A stretch of 64,000 nt of DNA from Marmoricola endophyticus (GTDB taxonomy: Bacteria; Actinomycetota; Actinomycetes; Propionibacteriales; Nocardioidaceae), in contig NZ_BMKQ01000001.1 in NCBI RefSeq assembly GCF_014644415.1, positions 772,569-836,568 on the forward strand, written 5' to 3'. The position numbers and the translations under genes were made by a program. The notes beneath the pieces were generated by a model, which was not told the origin of the DNA, searched no databases, and saw only the letters and a list, made by a program, of their open reading frames with translations. Positions 42,525-52,361 of the stretch are shown in pieces (the first letter of the stretch is position 1; each line of letters begins with the position of its first letter).

Positions 42525-44039
42525 TCAGACCTCGACCCAGTCCAGGGTCCGCTCGATGGCCTTGCGCCACCCGGCGTACCCCGCCTCGCGGGCCGCGTCG
42601 TCGGTCTGCGGCTCCCACCGCTTGTCCTCGGCCCAGTTCGCCACCAGCTCGTCGGTGCCGGACCAGAAGCCGACCGCGAGGCCGGCGGCGTACGCCGCTC
42701 CGAGCGCGGTCGTCTCGGCCACGACCGGCTTGCTCACCGAGACGCCGAGGACGTCGGCCTGGATCTGCATGCACAGCTCGTTGGCGGTGATGCCGCCGTC
42801 GACGCGCAGCGCCTCGAGCTCCAGCCCGGCGTCGGCGACCATCGCGTCGACGACGTCCTTGGACTGGTAGCAGACCGCCTCCAGGGCAGCCCGCGCGATG
42901 TGCGCGATCGTGTTGTAGCGCGAGAGACCCACGACGGCGCCCCGCGCGTCGGGACGCCAGTACGGCGCGAACAGCCCGGAGAACGCCGGGACGAAGTAGA
43001 CCCCGCCGTTGTCGTCGACCGAGGCCGCGAGGGTCTCGGACTCCGCGGCGGCCTTGATCACGCCGAGCTGGTCGCGCAGCCACTGGATCGCCGACCCGGT
43101 GACCGCGATCGATCCCTCCAGCGCGTACACCGCCGGCTGGTCGCCGAGCTTGTAGCCCAGCGTGGTGAGCAGGCCGTTCTCCGAGCGGACGATCTCGGTG
43201 CCGGTGTTGAGGACGAGGAAGTTGCCGGTCCCGTAGGTGTTCTTGCACAGCCCGGGCTCGAAGCACGCCTGCCCGAACAGCGCCGCGTGCTGGTCGCCGA
43301 GGTCGCCGGCCACCGGCACCGCACCGCCGAGCGGGCCGTCCGCGACGGTCTCGCCGTACACCTCGGAGGAGGAGCGGATCTCCGGCAGCATCGAGCGGGG
43401 GACGTCGAAGAGGGCGAGGAGCTCGTCGTCCCAGTCGAGGGTCTCCAGGTCCATCAGCATCGTGCGGCTGGCGTTGGTGACGTCGGTGACGTGCAGGCCG
43501 CCGTCGGTCCCCCCGGTGAGGTTCCAGATCAGCCACGCGTCGGTGTTGCCGAAGATGGCGTGCCCGGCCTCGGCGTCCTCGCGGACGCCGTCGACGTTCT
43601 CGAGGATCCACTTGAGCTTGCCGCCGGAGAAGTACGCCGCGGGCGGCAGCCCGGCGCGGTGCTTGATCAGCTCGTCGTGGCCGGCGTCGGTCAGCGCCTT
43701 GGCGATCTTGTCGGTGCGGGTGTCCTGCCAGACGATCGCGTGGCAGTACGGCTTGCCCGTGCGCTTGTCCCAGACCACCGTCGTCTCGCGCTGGTTGGTG
43801 ATCCCGATGGCGGCCAGGTCGTCGGCACCCAGACCGGCCTTGTCCAGGGCTCCCTTCAGCACCTCCTGGGTGCGCTGCCAGATCTCCTCCGCGTCGTGCT
43901 CGACCCAGCCCGCCTTCGGCAGGATCTGCTCGTGCTCGAGCTGGTGACGGGCCACCTCGGCGCCGTCGTGGTCGAAGATCATGAAGCGGGTGCTGGTGGT
44001 GCCCTGGTCGATGGCGCCGACGTACGTCTTCTCGGCCAT
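42525..44039 (-). CDS. glpK: Glycerol kinase
   Basis: Protein of 504 aa, FGGY family. [16 protein letters not shown] (8-23) is the first phosphate loop, [11 protein letters not shown]-type residues occur as [18 protein letters not shown], and [19 protein letters not shown] is FGGY signature 2. It phosphorylates glycerol to glycerol-3-phosphate. A GAGGAG site lies 4 nt before the ATG. The aquaglyceroporin gene precedes it by 42 nt in the same direction, so uptake and kinase form one operon. Confidence 0.95.
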   Translation of the reverse strand: MAEKTYVGAIDQGTTSTRFMIFDHDGAEVARHQLEHEQILPKAGWVEHDAEEIWQRTQEVLKGALDKAGLGADDLAAIGITNQRETTVVWDKRTGKPYCHAIVWQDTRTDKIAKALTDAGHDELIKHRAGLPPAAYFSGGKLKWILENVDGVREDAEAGHAIFGNTDAWLIWNLTGGTDGGLHVTDVTNASRTMLMDLETLDWDDELLALFDVPRSMLPEIRSSSEVYGETVADGPLGGAVPVAGDLGDQHAALFGQACFEPGLCKNTYGTGNFLVLNTGTEIVRSENGLLTTLGYKLGDQPAVYALEGSIAVTGSAIQWLRDQLGVIKAAAESETLAASVDDNGGVYFVPAFSGLFAPYWRPDARGAVVGLSRYNTIAHIARAALEAVCYQSKDVVDAMVADAGLELEALRVDGGITANELCMQIQADVLGVSVSKPVVAETTALGAAYAAGLAVGFWSGTDELVANWAEDKRWEPQTDDAAREAGYAGWRKAIERTLDWVEV

Positions 44040-44081
44040 GTGTGGCTCCTCGGGTTGCTCGAGTCGTGGTGGGCGGGTGGA

Positions 44082-44891
44082 TCAGGGGGTGCGCCCGACC
44101 GGCTCGGCGACGGTGACGTCCTCCGGGTCCGAGGGCAGGTGGATCTCGATGAGGTACTTGAACACTGCGCCACCGACCAGCCCGCCGACGAGCGGCGCGA
44201 CGATCGGCAGCCAGAAGTAGAGGGTGTCACCGCCGGCGACGTTCAACGCGTTGCCGTAGCCCGTCATCAGCGAGGCCAGGCGCGGGCCCAGGTCGCGGGC
44301 CGGGTTGATCGCGTAGCCGGCGTTGGTGCCCCAGGCCATGCCGATGGCGACGACGAGGAAGCCGACGAACAGCGGCCCGATGTTGGCCATCGGCGGGTTG
44401 TTCGTGGCCGTCGTCAGCGCCAGGATCACCGCGACGAGGATCGCGGTGCCGACCACCTGGTCGGCGAAGGCGGTGAGGATCGAGACGCCGGGCCCGGGCG
44501 AGGTCGAGAAGATCCCCTGCGTGTCACCGGTGTGGCTCGGGTCGACGTTGGCGATCTGGTCGGCGTACACGAACCGCACGATGATCGCGGCGACGAACGC
44601 GCCGAGCAGCTGCGCCAAGCAGTACGGCGCGACCCGCCGCCACTCGAAGCCGCGGAAGACCGCCAGCGCGAGCGTCACCGCCGGGTTGAGGTGCGCGCCG
44701 CTGAGCCGAGCCGAGATGTAGATGCCGAACGTGACCCCGAATCCCCACGCCCAGGCGATGGAGTCGTGGTCGCCGCCGACCTGCGCGTCACCGCCGGTCA
44801 CCACCTGCGCGACGACGCCGCAGCCGAAGAGGATCAGGACCATCGTCCCGAGGAACTCCGCGGACAGGTCTCCCCACTTGCTACCGGTCAC
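44082..44891 (-). CDS. glpF: Glycerol uptake facilitator (aquaglyceroporin)
   Basis: Protein of 269 aa with six transmembrane helices and two half-helices ending in NPA motifs: SGAHLNPAVTLA and AGYAINPARDLGPR. The Asp after the second NPAR and the longer loops are typical of glycerol-conducting GlpF rather than water-only aquaporins. The GTG at 44891 follows GGAGGAGG by 6 nt and was preferred over an in-frame start 63 nt upstream. Operon partner of glpK. Confidence 0.93.
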   Translation of the reverse strand: MTGSKWGDLSAEFLGTMVLILFGCGVVAQVVTGGDAQVGGDHDSIAWAWGFGVTFGIYISARLSGAHLNPAVTLALAVFRGFEWRRVAPYCLAQLLGAFVAAIIVRFVYADQIANVDPSHTGDTQGIFSTSPGPGVSILTAFADQVVGTAILVAVILALTTATNNPPMANIGPLFVGFLVVAIGMAWGTNAGYAINPARDLGPRLASLMTGYGNALNVAGGDTLYFWLPIVAPLVGGLVGGAVFKYLIEIHLPSDPEDVTVAEPVGRTP

Positions 44892-44957
44892 AGCCGGCCT
44901 CCTCCCCCACGGGCGACGCTGCCCGTACCGGTAGAGGACCGTAACCCACGTCACGCC

Positions 44958-45000
44958 ACGGCGGCGAGAGGACCCTCGGGCAGGAGCCCCTCACCGCCGT
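44958..45000 (-). terminator. Hairpin downstream of the MDR oxidoreductase gene
   Basis: ACGGCGGCGAGAGG and CCCCTCACCGCCGT pair over 14 positions, two of them wobbles, with a 15-nt loop. It starts 5 nt past the oxidoreductase stop and lies upstream of glpF. No T tract. Confidence 0.55.
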
Positions 45001-45005
45001 CGGCC

Positions 45006-46028
45006 TCAGGACACCTTGACCAGCAGCTTGCCCGTGTTGGCGCCGCGCAGCATCCCGGCGAAGGCCTCGGGCGCGTTCTCGAGGCCCTCGACGACGTCCT
45101 CGCGGTAGCGCACCTTGCCCTGCGCGACCCACTGGCCCATCTCGGCGAGGAAGTCCGCGTAGTGGTCCTTGACGAACTCGGTCTGGATGAACCCGCGCAC
45201 GGTCAGGCTCTTGGTGAGGATCTGACCGAGGAAGCCGGGCAGCGTGTCGGGTCCCTCCGGGGCGGCGGTGGCGTTGTAGTTCGCCACCAGCCCGCAGACG
45301 GGAACCCGGGCGTACAGGTTGAGGTGGCGTCGTACGGCGTCGAGCACCGGACCGGCCACGTTCTCGAAGTAGACGTCGATGCCGTCGGGCACGGCTGAGG
45401 CCAGCTGCTCGCGGAAGTCGTCGGCCCGGTGGTCCAGGCCGACGTCGAAGCCCATCTCCTCGGTCAGCGCGCGGGCCTTGTCCGGCCCACCGGCGATCCC
45501 GACGGCGCGTGCGCCCTTCAGCTTGGCGATCTGGCCGACCGCGGAGCCCACCGGTCCCATCGCCGCGGCCACCACGACGGTCTCGCCCGGCTGCGGCCGA
45601 CCGATCTGGAGCAGGCCGGCGTACGCCGTGAAGCCGGGCATCCCGAGCACGCCGAGCGCGGTGGATGCCGGGTTGGCGCCGGTGTCGAGCTTGCGCACGG
45701 CCCTGCCGGGCTCGACGGCGTGGGTCTGCCAGCCGGAGTACGACAGCACCTGGTCGCCCTCTGCGAGGTCCGGGTGCCGGCTCGCCAGGACCGTGCCGAC
45801 CGTGCCACCCATCACCACGTCGCCGACGGCGAGCGGCTCGGCGTACGACTCGGCCTCGGAGAGGCGACCGCGCATGTACGGGTCGAGCGAGAGGTGGTCG
45901 ATCTGCAGCAGGACCTCTCCGTCTGCCGGCTCGGGGAGGTCTACGGTCGTGGTCTCGAAGGTGTCGGCGGTCGGCTCCCCGACGGGGCGCTCGCGCAGAC
46001 GGATCTGGGTGGAGGTGGTCGTGCTCAT
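45006..46028 (-). CDS. NADP-dependent MDR oxidoreductase (CurA/LTB4DH-like)
   Basis: Protein of 340 aa, zinc-independent medium-chain reductase. LSLDPYMRGRLSE near 50 is the family signature, and the nucleotide-binding loop is VVVAAAMGPVGSAVGQIAKL with GIAGGPDKA after it. The C-terminus has VRGFIQTEF, as in CurA and leukotriene B4 dehydrogenases, which reduce enone double bonds with NADPH. The ATG at 46028 starts MSTTTSTQIRLRERP; upstream extension would overlap msrB regulatory DNA. It diverges from msrB with 61 bp between the starts. Confidence 0.88.
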   Translation of the reverse strand: MSTTTSTQIRLRERPVGEPTADTFETTTVDLPEPADGEVLLQIDHLSLDPYMRGRLSEAESYAEPLAVGDVVMGGTVGTVLASRHPDLAEGDQVLSYSGWQTHAVEPGRAVRKLDTGANPASTALGVLGMPGFTAYAGLLQIGRPQPGETVVVAAAMGPVGSAVGQIAKLKGARAVGIAGGPDKARALTEEMGFDVGLDHRADDFREQLASAVPDGIDVYFENVAGPVLDAVRRHLNLYARVPVCGLVANYNATAAPEGPDTLPGFLGQILTKSLTVRGFIQTEFVKDHYADFLAEMGQWVAQGKVRYREDVVEGLENAPEAFAGMLRGANTGKLLVKVS

Positions 46029-46089
46029 GACCTCACTGTGGCAGCGGCTGGTCAGGAATGTGACCGGGGGTCGGGTGGTTGACCCCGAC

Positions 46090-46512
46090 ATGACCACCGA
46101 GCAGAACGAGCAGTCCTACGCCGTGTCCAAGTCCGACGCCGAGTGGCGCGAGCAGCTCACCCCGGAGGAGTACGACGTCCTCCGCAAGGCGGGCACGGAG
46201 CGGGCCTTCGTCGGCGAGTACACCGACACCGAGACCGAGGGCGTCTACTCCTGCAAGGCCTGCGGCGCCGAGCTGTTCCGCTCCGAGACCAAGTTCCACT
46301 CCGGCTGCGGCTGGCCGTCGTTCTACGCGCCGGAGGACGCCGCGGTGATCGAGCGCGAGGACAACTCCCTCGGCATGAAGCGCGTCGAGGTGCTCTGCCA
46401 GAGCTGCGGCTCGCACCTCGGCCACGTCTTCCCGGACGGGTTCGGCACCCCCACCGGCCAGCGCTACTGCATCAACTCGGTCTCGATGACGCTGAAGCCC
46501 ACCGAGAAGTAG
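46090..46512 (+). CDS. msrB: Peptide-methionine (R)-S-oxide reductase
   Basis: Protein of 140 aa. Two CXXC pairs (SCKACG and LCQSCG) bind structural zinc, and RYCINSVSM holds the catalytic Cys. FHSGCGWPSFY carries a further Cys that may resolve the sulfenic acid. It repairs R-methionine sulfoxide in proteins using thioredoxin. The neighbour is a divergent NADPH oxidoreductase; a redox-stress link is possible. Confidence 0.95.
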   Translation: MTTEQNEQSYAVSKSDAEWREQLTPEEYDVLRKAGTERAFVGEYTDTETEGVYSCKACGAELFRSETKFHSGCGWPSFYAPEDAAVIEREDNSLGMKRVEVLCQSCGSHLGHVFPDGFGTPTGQRYCINSVSMTLKPTEK

Positions 46513-46536
46513 GGCAATCGACGGGCGAGGCGCGCC

Positions 46537-47001
46537 TCAGCGGGCTTGGCGCCAGAGCGCGATCGCCTCGTCGACCTGCCCGGTGCGCGGCAGGTCCGCG
46601 ACCTCGTCGAGGGTGAACCAGCGGGCCTCGTCGGTGGTCCCGTCGACCTCGGCGGCCAGTGCGCCGCCGACGATCGAGACGGCGTAGAAGACGCGGACCG
46701 CCTTCATCGGCCGGTCGGTGTCGCGCATGCGCCGTGCGGCGGAGAACGTCGCGGTGCCGATACCGAGCAGACGGTCCACGACAACCACGTAGCCGGTCTC
46801 CTCGCGGACCTCCCTGACCACGCCCTCCTCGACCGACTCGGCCAGCTCGACCCCACCGCCCGGCAGGGTCCAGCGCGGCCGGTCGGGCTCGTTCCACAGC
46901 GCGAGCAGCACCTGTCGGTCCTCGCCCTCGCCGCGGCTGACGATCGCGTACGCCGCGAGCCGGGTGTCGTACTCGGTGTAGTCGGGCAGCGCGGCGCTCA
47001 C
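46537..47001 (-). CDS. NUDIX hydrolase
   Basis: Protein of 154 aa. The NUDIX box is [20 protein letters not shown] followed by ETG (G-x5-E-x7-REVREETG), intact in all metal-binding glutamates. The substrate is some nucleoside-diphosphate derivative and cannot be told. The GTG start overlaps the chdC stop (GTGA), so it is the last gene of the haem operon; a housecleaning role is the simplest view. Confidence 0.9.
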   Translation of the reverse strand: MSAALPDYTEYDTRLAAYAIVSRGEGEDRQVLLALWNEPDRPRWTLPGGGVELAESVEEGVVREVREETGYVVVVDRLLGIGTATFSAARRMRDTDRPMKAVRVFYAVSIVGGALAAEVDGTTDEARWFTLDEVADLPRTGQVDEAIALWRQAR

Positions 47002-47696
47002 GGCAGCACGGCCAGCAGGTCCGCGGGCGCGATCCGGCGCCCGGTGTAGAAGGGCACCTCCTCGCGCACGTGGCGCCGCGCCTCGGAGCCGCGCAGGTGC
47101 CGCATCAGGTCGACGATGCGGTAGAGCTCGTCGGCCTCGAAGGCGAGGATCCACTCGTAGTCGCCCAGGGCGAACGAGGCGACCGTGTTGGCCCGCACGT
47201 CCTTGTAGTCGCGCGCCATCATCCCGTGCTCGGCGAGCATGGCGCGACGCTGCTCGTCCTCGAGGAGGTACCACTCGTACGAGCGCACGAACGGGTAGAC
47301 GCAGATGTGCGCCTTCGGCTCCTCGTCGGCGAGGAAGGCCGGCACGTGCGACTTGTTGAACTCGGCCGGACGGTGCAGGGCGACCTGGGACCAGACCGGC
47401 TCGAGGCGGCGGCCGAAGGTCGTGCGCCGCAGGCCGTGGTACGCCTCCTGCAGCTGCTCGGAGGTCTCGGCGTGCCACCACACCATGACGTCGGCGTCGG
47501 CGCGCAGGCCGGAGACGTCGTACAGACCGCGCACCACCACGCCCTCGGCGTCGAGTCCGTCGAGGAACCCGGTCAGCTCGGCGGTCTCGGCTGCCCGGTC
47601 GGCGTCCCCGACCAGGTCCCGCAGCCGGAACACCGACCACATCGCGTAGCGGATGTCCTCGTTGATCTCCCGTGCCCGACGTCCTGCCTCACTCAT
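46998..47696 (-). CDS. chdC: Coproheme decarboxylase (HemQ/ChdC)
   Basis: Protein of 232 aa of the chlorite-dismutase fold. It turns coprohaem into haem b with peroxide. [31 protein letters not shown] and [20 protein letters not shown] are typical; the Tyr of [11 protein letters not shown] fits the radical tyrosine and LAEHGMM the haem-ligand His. The distal Arg of true chlorite dismutases is not evident, so the haem role is preferred. Overlaps by ATGA with cgoX and by GTGA with the NUDIX gene. Confidence 0.93.
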   Translation of the reverse strand: MSEAGRRAREINEDIRYAMWSVFRLRDLVGDADRAAETAELTGFLDGLDAEGVVVRGLYDVSGLRADADVMVWWHAETSEQLQEAYHGLRRTTFGRRLEPVWSQVALHRPAEFNKSHVPAFLADEEPKAHICVYPFVRSYEWYLLEDEQRRAMLAEHGMMARDYKDVRANTVASFALGDYEWILAFEADELYRIVDLMRHLRGSEARRHVREEVPFYTGRRIAPADLLAVLP

Positions 47697-49111
47697 GGCG
47701 CCATTGTGTCGCGCGCCTGCAGCGCGGCCAGCACCGCCTCGGCGGCGGCCTCCGCGGACCCGATGACCGCCGGCACGCCGACACCGTCGTACGACGCCCC
47801 GCACACGGCCAGCGCGGGGACGCGCGCCACGGCGCGGCGGATCCGGGCGACGCGGTCGAGGTGCCCGACGGCGTACTGCGGCAGGCCGCCGCCCCAGCGC
47901 TGCACGTGCGAGTCGACCGGCTGCGAGGCCAGGCCGACGGCGGCGGCGAGGTCGGCGCGCGCGAGGGCGACCAGCTCCTCGTCGGTGCGCTGCAGGACCT
48001 GCTCCTCGCGGTGGCGCCCCATCGAGCAGCGCAGCACGAGGACCCCGGCACCGGCCTCGCGCACCCAGGCCCACTTGGCGAACGAGAACGTGGCGCCCTT
48101 GACCGCCCTTCCCTCGACCGGCGGCACCAGGAACCCCGAGCCGGCGGCGACGCCGTCCGACACCTCGTCCGCACGGAAGGCGAGGGTGACCACGGCCATC
48201 GACGCGGTCTCGATGCCCGTGAGCTCGGCCGCGGCCAGGGGTACGGGACCGTCGAGCAGCCGCGCCGCAGGGGCGGCCGGGAGCGCGAGCACGACGGCGT
48301 CGACGTCGAGCACCTCGGGCTCGGGCACCGGACCGGCGACCAGGCGCCACCCTGCCGGCCTCCGCTCCAGCCCACGCACGGTGACGCCGGTCCGTACGCG
48401 TGCCCCGCTCGCCGCCAGGACCGCCCCGGGCAACCGCCCCACGCCGCCGACGAGACCTGCGAAGACCGGCGGACCGGGTGCGGCGCCGGGCGCCGGCATC
48501 GCCGCCGCGACGGCCTGGCCGAGGGTGCGGGTGCCGTCCAGCTTCGCGACCAGCCCGGCGACGGCGGCGCGGGCGGAGAGGCGGTGGGCGTGGCCGGCGT
48601 ACACCCCGCCGAGCATCGGCTCGACCAGCCGCTGCACGACCTCCTCCCCCATCCGGTCGGCGACCAGGTCGCCGACGCTGACATCGCCCTCGAGCACGAC
48701 GGGCGGAGCGGTCGCGTCCTCGCGGGCGCGGGCCAGTCCCTCCTCGGAGAGCAGCCCGGCCAGCACCTCGACGTCGGGCGGCACACCCATCAGGCTGCGC
48801 GGGAGGGGCGCCAGCGTGCCGCGCGACCACAGCCGGGCCGAGACGGGCTCGGGGTGCACCACGTCCTCGGCGAGCCCCACCTCCTGCGCGAGCGAGACGG
48901 CCTCCGGCCGCCGGGCGAGGAAGGCCTCCGCCCCGGTGTCGGTGCTCACGCCGGCGACCTCGGCGGTCGCGAGCTTGCCGCCGGTCCGCAATGCCGCCTC
49001 GAGGACCACGACGTCGGCGTCCGGCCGCTCGGCGGTGACCCGGTGCGCCACCGCTGCGCCCGCGATCCCGCCGCCGACGACGGCGACGCGCGGTCGCGGG
49101 GCCGCCGTCAC
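47693..49111 (-). CDS. cgoX: Coproporphyrinogen III oxidase (CgoX/HemY family)
   Basis: FAD protein of 472 aa. The dinucleotide fold is [17 protein letters not shown] (GxGxxG variant), with [15 protein letters not shown] after it; the substrate part includes [14 protein letters not shown] and the C-terminal FAD contact [20 protein letters not shown]. HemY-type enzymes that occur with HemQ/ChdC oxidise coproporphyrinogen rather than protoporphyrinogen, so cgoX is the better name. Coupled to hemE (GTGA) and chdC (ATGA). Confidence 0.92.
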   Translation of the reverse strand: MTAAPRPRVAVVGGGIAGAAVAHRVTAERPDADVVVLEAALRTGGKLATAEVAGVSTDTGAEAFLARRPEAVSLAQEVGLAEDVVHPEPVSARLWSRGTLAPLPRSLMGVPPDVEVLAGLLSEEGLARAREDATAPPVVLEGDVSVGDLVADRMGEEVVQRLVEPMLGGVYAGHAHRLSARAAVAGLVAKLDGTRTLGQAVAAAMPAPGAAPGPPVFAGLVGGVGRLPGAVLAASGARVRTGVTVRGLERRPAGWRLVAGPVPEPEVLDVDAVVLALPAAPAARLLDGPVPLAAAELTGIETASMAVVTLAFRADEVSDGVAAGSGFLVPPVEGRAVKGATFSFAKWAWVREAGAGVLVLRCSMGRHREEQVLQRTDEELVALARADLAAAVGLASQPVDSHVQRWGGGLPQYAVGHLDRVARIRRAVARVPALAVCGASYDGVGVPAVIGSAEAAAEAVLAALQARDTMAP

Positions 49112-50181
49112 GACTCCGGCGTCCAGGCGTGCACGAAGTCCGTCAGGCGCGCCAGCTGGTCGGGGTCGGTGTCGGGCAGCACGCCGTGGCCGAGGTTGAA
49201 GACGTGCCCGGGCGCCGTCCGTCCCGCCCGCAGCACCTCGGCCGCCTTGGCCGTCATGACCTCCGTCGGCGCGAACACCAGCGCGGGGTCGAGGTTGCCC
49301 TGCACCGCCCGGCCGCCGACGCGACGTACGCCGTCGGCGAGCGGGACCCGCCAGTCGACGCCGACGACGTCGGCACCGGCCTCGCCCATCAGGCCGAGCA
49401 GCTCGCCGGTTCCCACACCGAAGTGCGTGCGGGGCACGCCGAGCGCACCGACGCGGTCGAGCACCTGCGCGGAGTACGGCATCACGAGCGTCGCGTAGTC
49501 GGTCGGGTCGAGGTAGCCCGCCCAGGAGTCGAACAGCTGCACGGCGCTCGCGCCGGCACCGACCTGCACCTCGAGGTACGTCGCCGCCTGGTCGGCGATC
49601 TTGCGCATCAGCGCGTCCCAGACCTCGGGCACGCCGTGCATGAGCGCCTTGGTGCGTGCGTGCTCCTTCGAGGGGCCGCCCTCGACGAGGTACGACGCCA
49701 CCGTGAACGGTGCCCCGGCGAACCCGATCAGCGGGGTCGCCCCCAGCTCGGCCACCAGCGTGCGTACGGACTCGGCGACGAAGTCGACGTGCCCGGGCTC
49801 GAGGTCGGGGATCGCCTCGACGTCGGCGAGCGTACGCACCGGCCGCTCCACGACGGGTCCGACGCCGGGCCTGATGTCGACGTCGAGCCCGACCGCCTTG
49901 AGCGGGAGCACGATGTCGGAGAAGAAGATCGCCGCGTCGACCCCGTAGCGCCGCACCGGCTGCAGGGTGATCTCCACGACCAGCTCCGGGCGCATGCACG
50001 ACTCGAGCATCGTGGTCCCCTCGCGCAGCGCGCGGTACTCGGGCAGCGAGCGACCCGCCTGCCGCATGAACCAGACCGGCGGGTGCGGGACCTCCTCGCC
50101 GCGCGTGGCGAGGAGGTACGACGACTGCGCCAGGCCGGGGTGCGGGGCAGGAGGGGCAGGCGTCCCGGGGGTGGTCGTCAC
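49108..50181 (-). CDS. hemE: Uroporphyrinogen decarboxylase
   Basis: Protein of 357 aa. The signature [16 protein letters not shown] (UroD pattern 1) contacts the substrate carboxylates, [16 protein letters not shown] contains the catalytic Asp and [17 protein letters not shown] is pattern 2. It forms coproporphyrinogen III, the substrate of CgoX encoded next. First gene of hemE-cgoX-chdC-NUDIX. An AGTATT sequence near the GTG start could be the -10 of a short-leader promoter. Confidence 0.95.
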   Translation of the reverse strand: MTTTPGTPAPPAPHPGLAQSSYLLATRGEEVPHPPVWFMRQAGRSLPEYRALREGTTMLESCMRPELVVEITLQPVRRYGVDAAIFFSDIVLPLKAVGLDVDIRPGVGPVVERPVRTLADVEAIPDLEPGHVDFVAESVRTLVAELGATPLIGFAGAPFTVASYLVEGGPSKEHARTKALMHGVPEVWDALMRKIADQAATYLEVQVGAGASAVQLFDSWAGYLDPTDYATLVMPYSAQVLDRVGALGVPRTHFGVGTGELLGLMGEAGADVVGVDWRVPLADGVRRVGGRAVQGNLDPALVFAPTEVMTAKAAEVLRAGRTAPGHVFNLGHGVLPDTDPDQLARLTDFVHAWTPES

Positions 50182-50252
50182 CGCTCAATACTCGCAGGTC
50201 ACGGCGGCGCGTCGGGAGGTCACCCACCGCGGTACCGACCTACTGTGACCCC

Positions 50253-50879
50253 ATGCCCGCACGCCAGGAGACGCGGCTCGACGAGCCGGAGCCGCCCCAG
50301 GAGTTCCGTGCCGCCGTCGCGGGACTGCGAGCGGCACGGTTCCGTCCGCAGGTGCTGGTGGAGGAGATGCCGGCGCCGCAGCGCATCGCGCCGTACTCCT
50401 GCGCGCTGGCCGCCGACGTCTCCCTCGACGACGTGGAGGTCGGCGGCGGACGCCTGGTGCTGCTGCACGACCCGGACGGGCAGGACGCGTGGGAGGGCAC
50501 CTTCCGCTGCGTGGCCTACGCGCGCGCCGAGGTCGACCCCGAGCAGGTGCGCGACGAGGCGCTGGCGGAGGTCGGCTGGTCCTGGCTGCTCGAGGCGCTC
50601 GAGGCCCGCGGCGCTGCGATGGCGGCCCCGTCGGGGACGGTGACCTCCGTGGCCTCCGAGAGCTTCGGCGGCCTGGCCCCGGAGGGCCCGACGGCCCAGC
50701 TGGAGATCCGGGCGTCCTGGTCCCCCGTCGCCACCGACGGCGAGGCCCTCACGAGCGGTGACATCGCCGCGCACGCCGAGGCGTGGGGCGACCTGCTCTG
50801 CGCGGCAGCCGGCATGGAGCCGCTGCCTGAAGGCGTCGCCACCCTGCCCACACGCCGGGGTCAGCGCGGCCGAGGCTGA
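50253..50879 (+). CDS. DUF3000 family protein
   Basis: Protein of 208 aa that matches the actinobacterial DUF3000 pattern: PPQEFRAAVAGLRAARFRPQ, then RIAPYSCALAADV and GWSWLLEALEARGA. The family is found mostly beside ribonuclease D genes, as here, where the two overlap by one base (TGATG). No enzymatic motif is visible; an RNA-related role is inferred only from this linkage. TACTGT lies 6 nt before the ATG (leaderless pattern). Confidence 0.85.
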   Translation: MPARQETRLDEPEPPQEFRAAVAGLRAARFRPQVLVEEMPAPQRIAPYSCALAADVSLDDVEVGGGRLVLLHDPDGQDAWEGTFRCVAYARAEVDPEQVRDEALAEVGWSWLLEALEARGAAMAAPSGTVTSVASESFGGLAPEGPTAQLEIRASWSPVATDGEALTSGDIAAHAEAWGDLLCAAAGMEPLPEGVATLPTRRGQRGRG

Positions 50880-52186
50880 TGCCGGACCCGACGCACGCGA
50901 CCCCGGACGCTCCGGACGAGACCCCTGACACCGCGGAGGAGCCACAGCTCCCGCTCCTCGAGCTCGCCGACGGCCTCCCCGCGCCGGTCGAGAGCGTGGC
51001 GGCCCTCGCCGAGGCGGTCGCCGACCTGACGGCGGGCACCGGCCCGATCGCCGTCGACGCCGAGCGTGCGTCCGGCTACCGCTGGTCGGCGCGCGCCTAC
51101 CTCGTCCAGCTGCGTCGCGCGGGATCGACGACCTGGCTGGTCGACCCCATCGCCTTCGAGACCGCCGAGCTCGCCCCGCTCCAGCAGGTGATGGGCGAGG
51201 CCGAGTGGGTCCTGCACGCCGCCAGCCAGGACCTGCCCTGCCTGCGCGAGATCGGCCTGGAACCCCCGTCGCTGTTCGACACCGAGCTGGCCGCGAGGCT
51301 GCTGGGCTATCCCCGCGTCGGTCTGGCCGCCCTGGTCGAGGCCCTGTGCGAGCGGCGGATGCGCAAGGAGCACTCCGCGGCGGACTGGTCGACCAGGCCG
51401 CTGCCCGAGTCCTGGCTGGAGTACGCCGCGCTCGACGTCGAGGTGCTCGTCGAGATCCGCCACCGGCTGGCCGCCGAGCTCGAGGAGGCCGGCAAGGCGC
51501 AGTGGGCGCAGGAGGAGTTCGCGCACACCCTGGCGCACCGTCCGGTCCCGCGGACCGACCCGTGGCGTCGTACCTCCGGGATGCACAAGGTCCGCGGCCG
51601 ACGCTCGATCGCCGCCGTCCGTGAGCTGTGGGAGGAGCGCAACGCGATCGCCCAGGAGCGCGACGTCACCCCGGGCCGGATCATCCCCGACGCCTCGATC
51701 GTGGCCGCCGCGACGGCGATGCCCGCCGACCGCGGGAGCCTCCGCGCGCTGCGCGGCTTCCACGGCCGAGGGGCGGACCGCTACGCCAACCGCTGGGTCG
51801 CGGCCCTCCAGCGGGCCCGTGACCTGCCCGAGTCCGACCTGCCCCCGACCTCGCTGCGCTCCGACGGTCCGCCGCCGCCGCGTGCCTGGTCGGACCGCGA
51901 CCCCGAGGCGGCGGCTCGGCTGGCGACCGCCCGTCCGGCGATCGCCGCGCTGGGCGAGGACCTCTCCGTACCGGTGGAGAACCTGATGACCCCCGACGTC
52001 GTACGACGGACCCTGTGGCAGCCCCCGTCGGCCGGTACCGAGGCCGACCTCGACGCCGCGCTGGCCGAGCAGCTGGCCGCACGGGACGCGCGTCCCTGGC
52101 AGATCGCCCTGGTCGGACCGATCCTCCGCGAGGCGATCCTGCGCCCGGCGCCTCCCGAGCCCGAGGAACCGACCACCACGGAGTAG
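50879..52186 (+). CDS. rnd: Ribonuclease D-like 3'-5' exonuclease with HRDC domain
   Basis: Protein of 435 aa. The DEDDy exonuclease domain (about 40-220) has IAVDAERASG (first D and E), LHAASQDLPCL (second D) and WLEYAALDVEVL (Y and last D), complete for two-metal catalysis. An HRDC-like domain (about 240-320, HKVRGRRSIAAVRELWEERN) and a longer C-terminal part follow. RNase D trims tRNA 3' ends. Co-translated with DUF3000. Confidence 0.92.
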   Translation: MPDPTHATPDAPDETPDTAEEPQLPLLELADGLPAPVESVAALAEAVADLTAGTGPIAVDAERASGYRWSARAYLVQLRRAGSTTWLVDPIAFETAELAPLQQVMGEAEWVLHAASQDLPCLREIGLEPPSLFDTELAARLLGYPRVGLAALVEALCERRMRKEHSAADWSTRPLPESWLEYAALDVEVLVEIRHRLAAELEEAGKAQWAQEEFAHTLAHRPVPRTDPWRRTSGMHKVRGRRSIAAVRELWEERNAIAQERDVTPGRIIPDASIVAAATAMPADRGSLRALRGFHGRGADRYANRWVAALQRARDLPESDLPPTSLRSDGPPPPRAWSDRDPEAAARLATARPAIAALGEDLSVPVENLMTPDVVRRTLWQPPSAGTEADLDAALAEQLAARDARPWQIALVGPILREAILRPAPPEPEEPTTTE

Positions 52187-52195
52187 GGCCCGGCC

Positions 52196-52361
52196 CTAGG
52201 GCGTGTCTCTCAATTCTGGTCGTGTCGAGCGTCGTCCAGCGCGTGCGCTGGCAAGGCGCCGGAACGCACGCATACCGGGCGTCTGTGCAGTGACGGCAAC
52301 GCCGCCAGCGCGCGTGATGGGCGGCGCGCAGCAGGCCACTTAATTGAGAGACATGCCCTAG
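52196..52361. mobile_element. 166-bp MITE with 20-bp terminal inverted repeats
   Basis: The left end CTAGGGCGTGTCTCTCAATT (52196-52215) and the right end (52342-52361), read in reverse complement, CTAGGGCATGTCTCTCAATT, differ by one base. CTAG at both outer ends looks like the target sequence. The 126-bp interior has no ORF and is rich in short palindromes. Ends of the type GGGCGTGTCTC occur on actinobacterial IS elements of the IS5/IS4 group (recalled), so this is probably a non-autonomous derivative. The TAG stop of the minus-strand lipoprotein gene lies in the right CTAG. Confidence 0.85.

Noticed and set aside
41076-45398. Open frame of 1440 codons antisense to the reductase, glpK and glpF genes
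   Set aside because: It crosses three well-supported minus-strand genes and encodes repetitive Val/Gly/Arg-rich text typical of antisense high-G+C frames.
46998-47696. Chlorite dismutase activity for the chdC product
   Set aside because: Gene order with hemE and cgoX and the actinobacterial sequence type point to coprohaem decarboxylase; chlorite conversion is not expected.
52358-52360. MITE insertion truncating the solute-binding protein gene
   Set aside because: The TAG stop lies in the CTAG target itself, so it would also be read in the empty site; truncation is not needed to explain the gene end.
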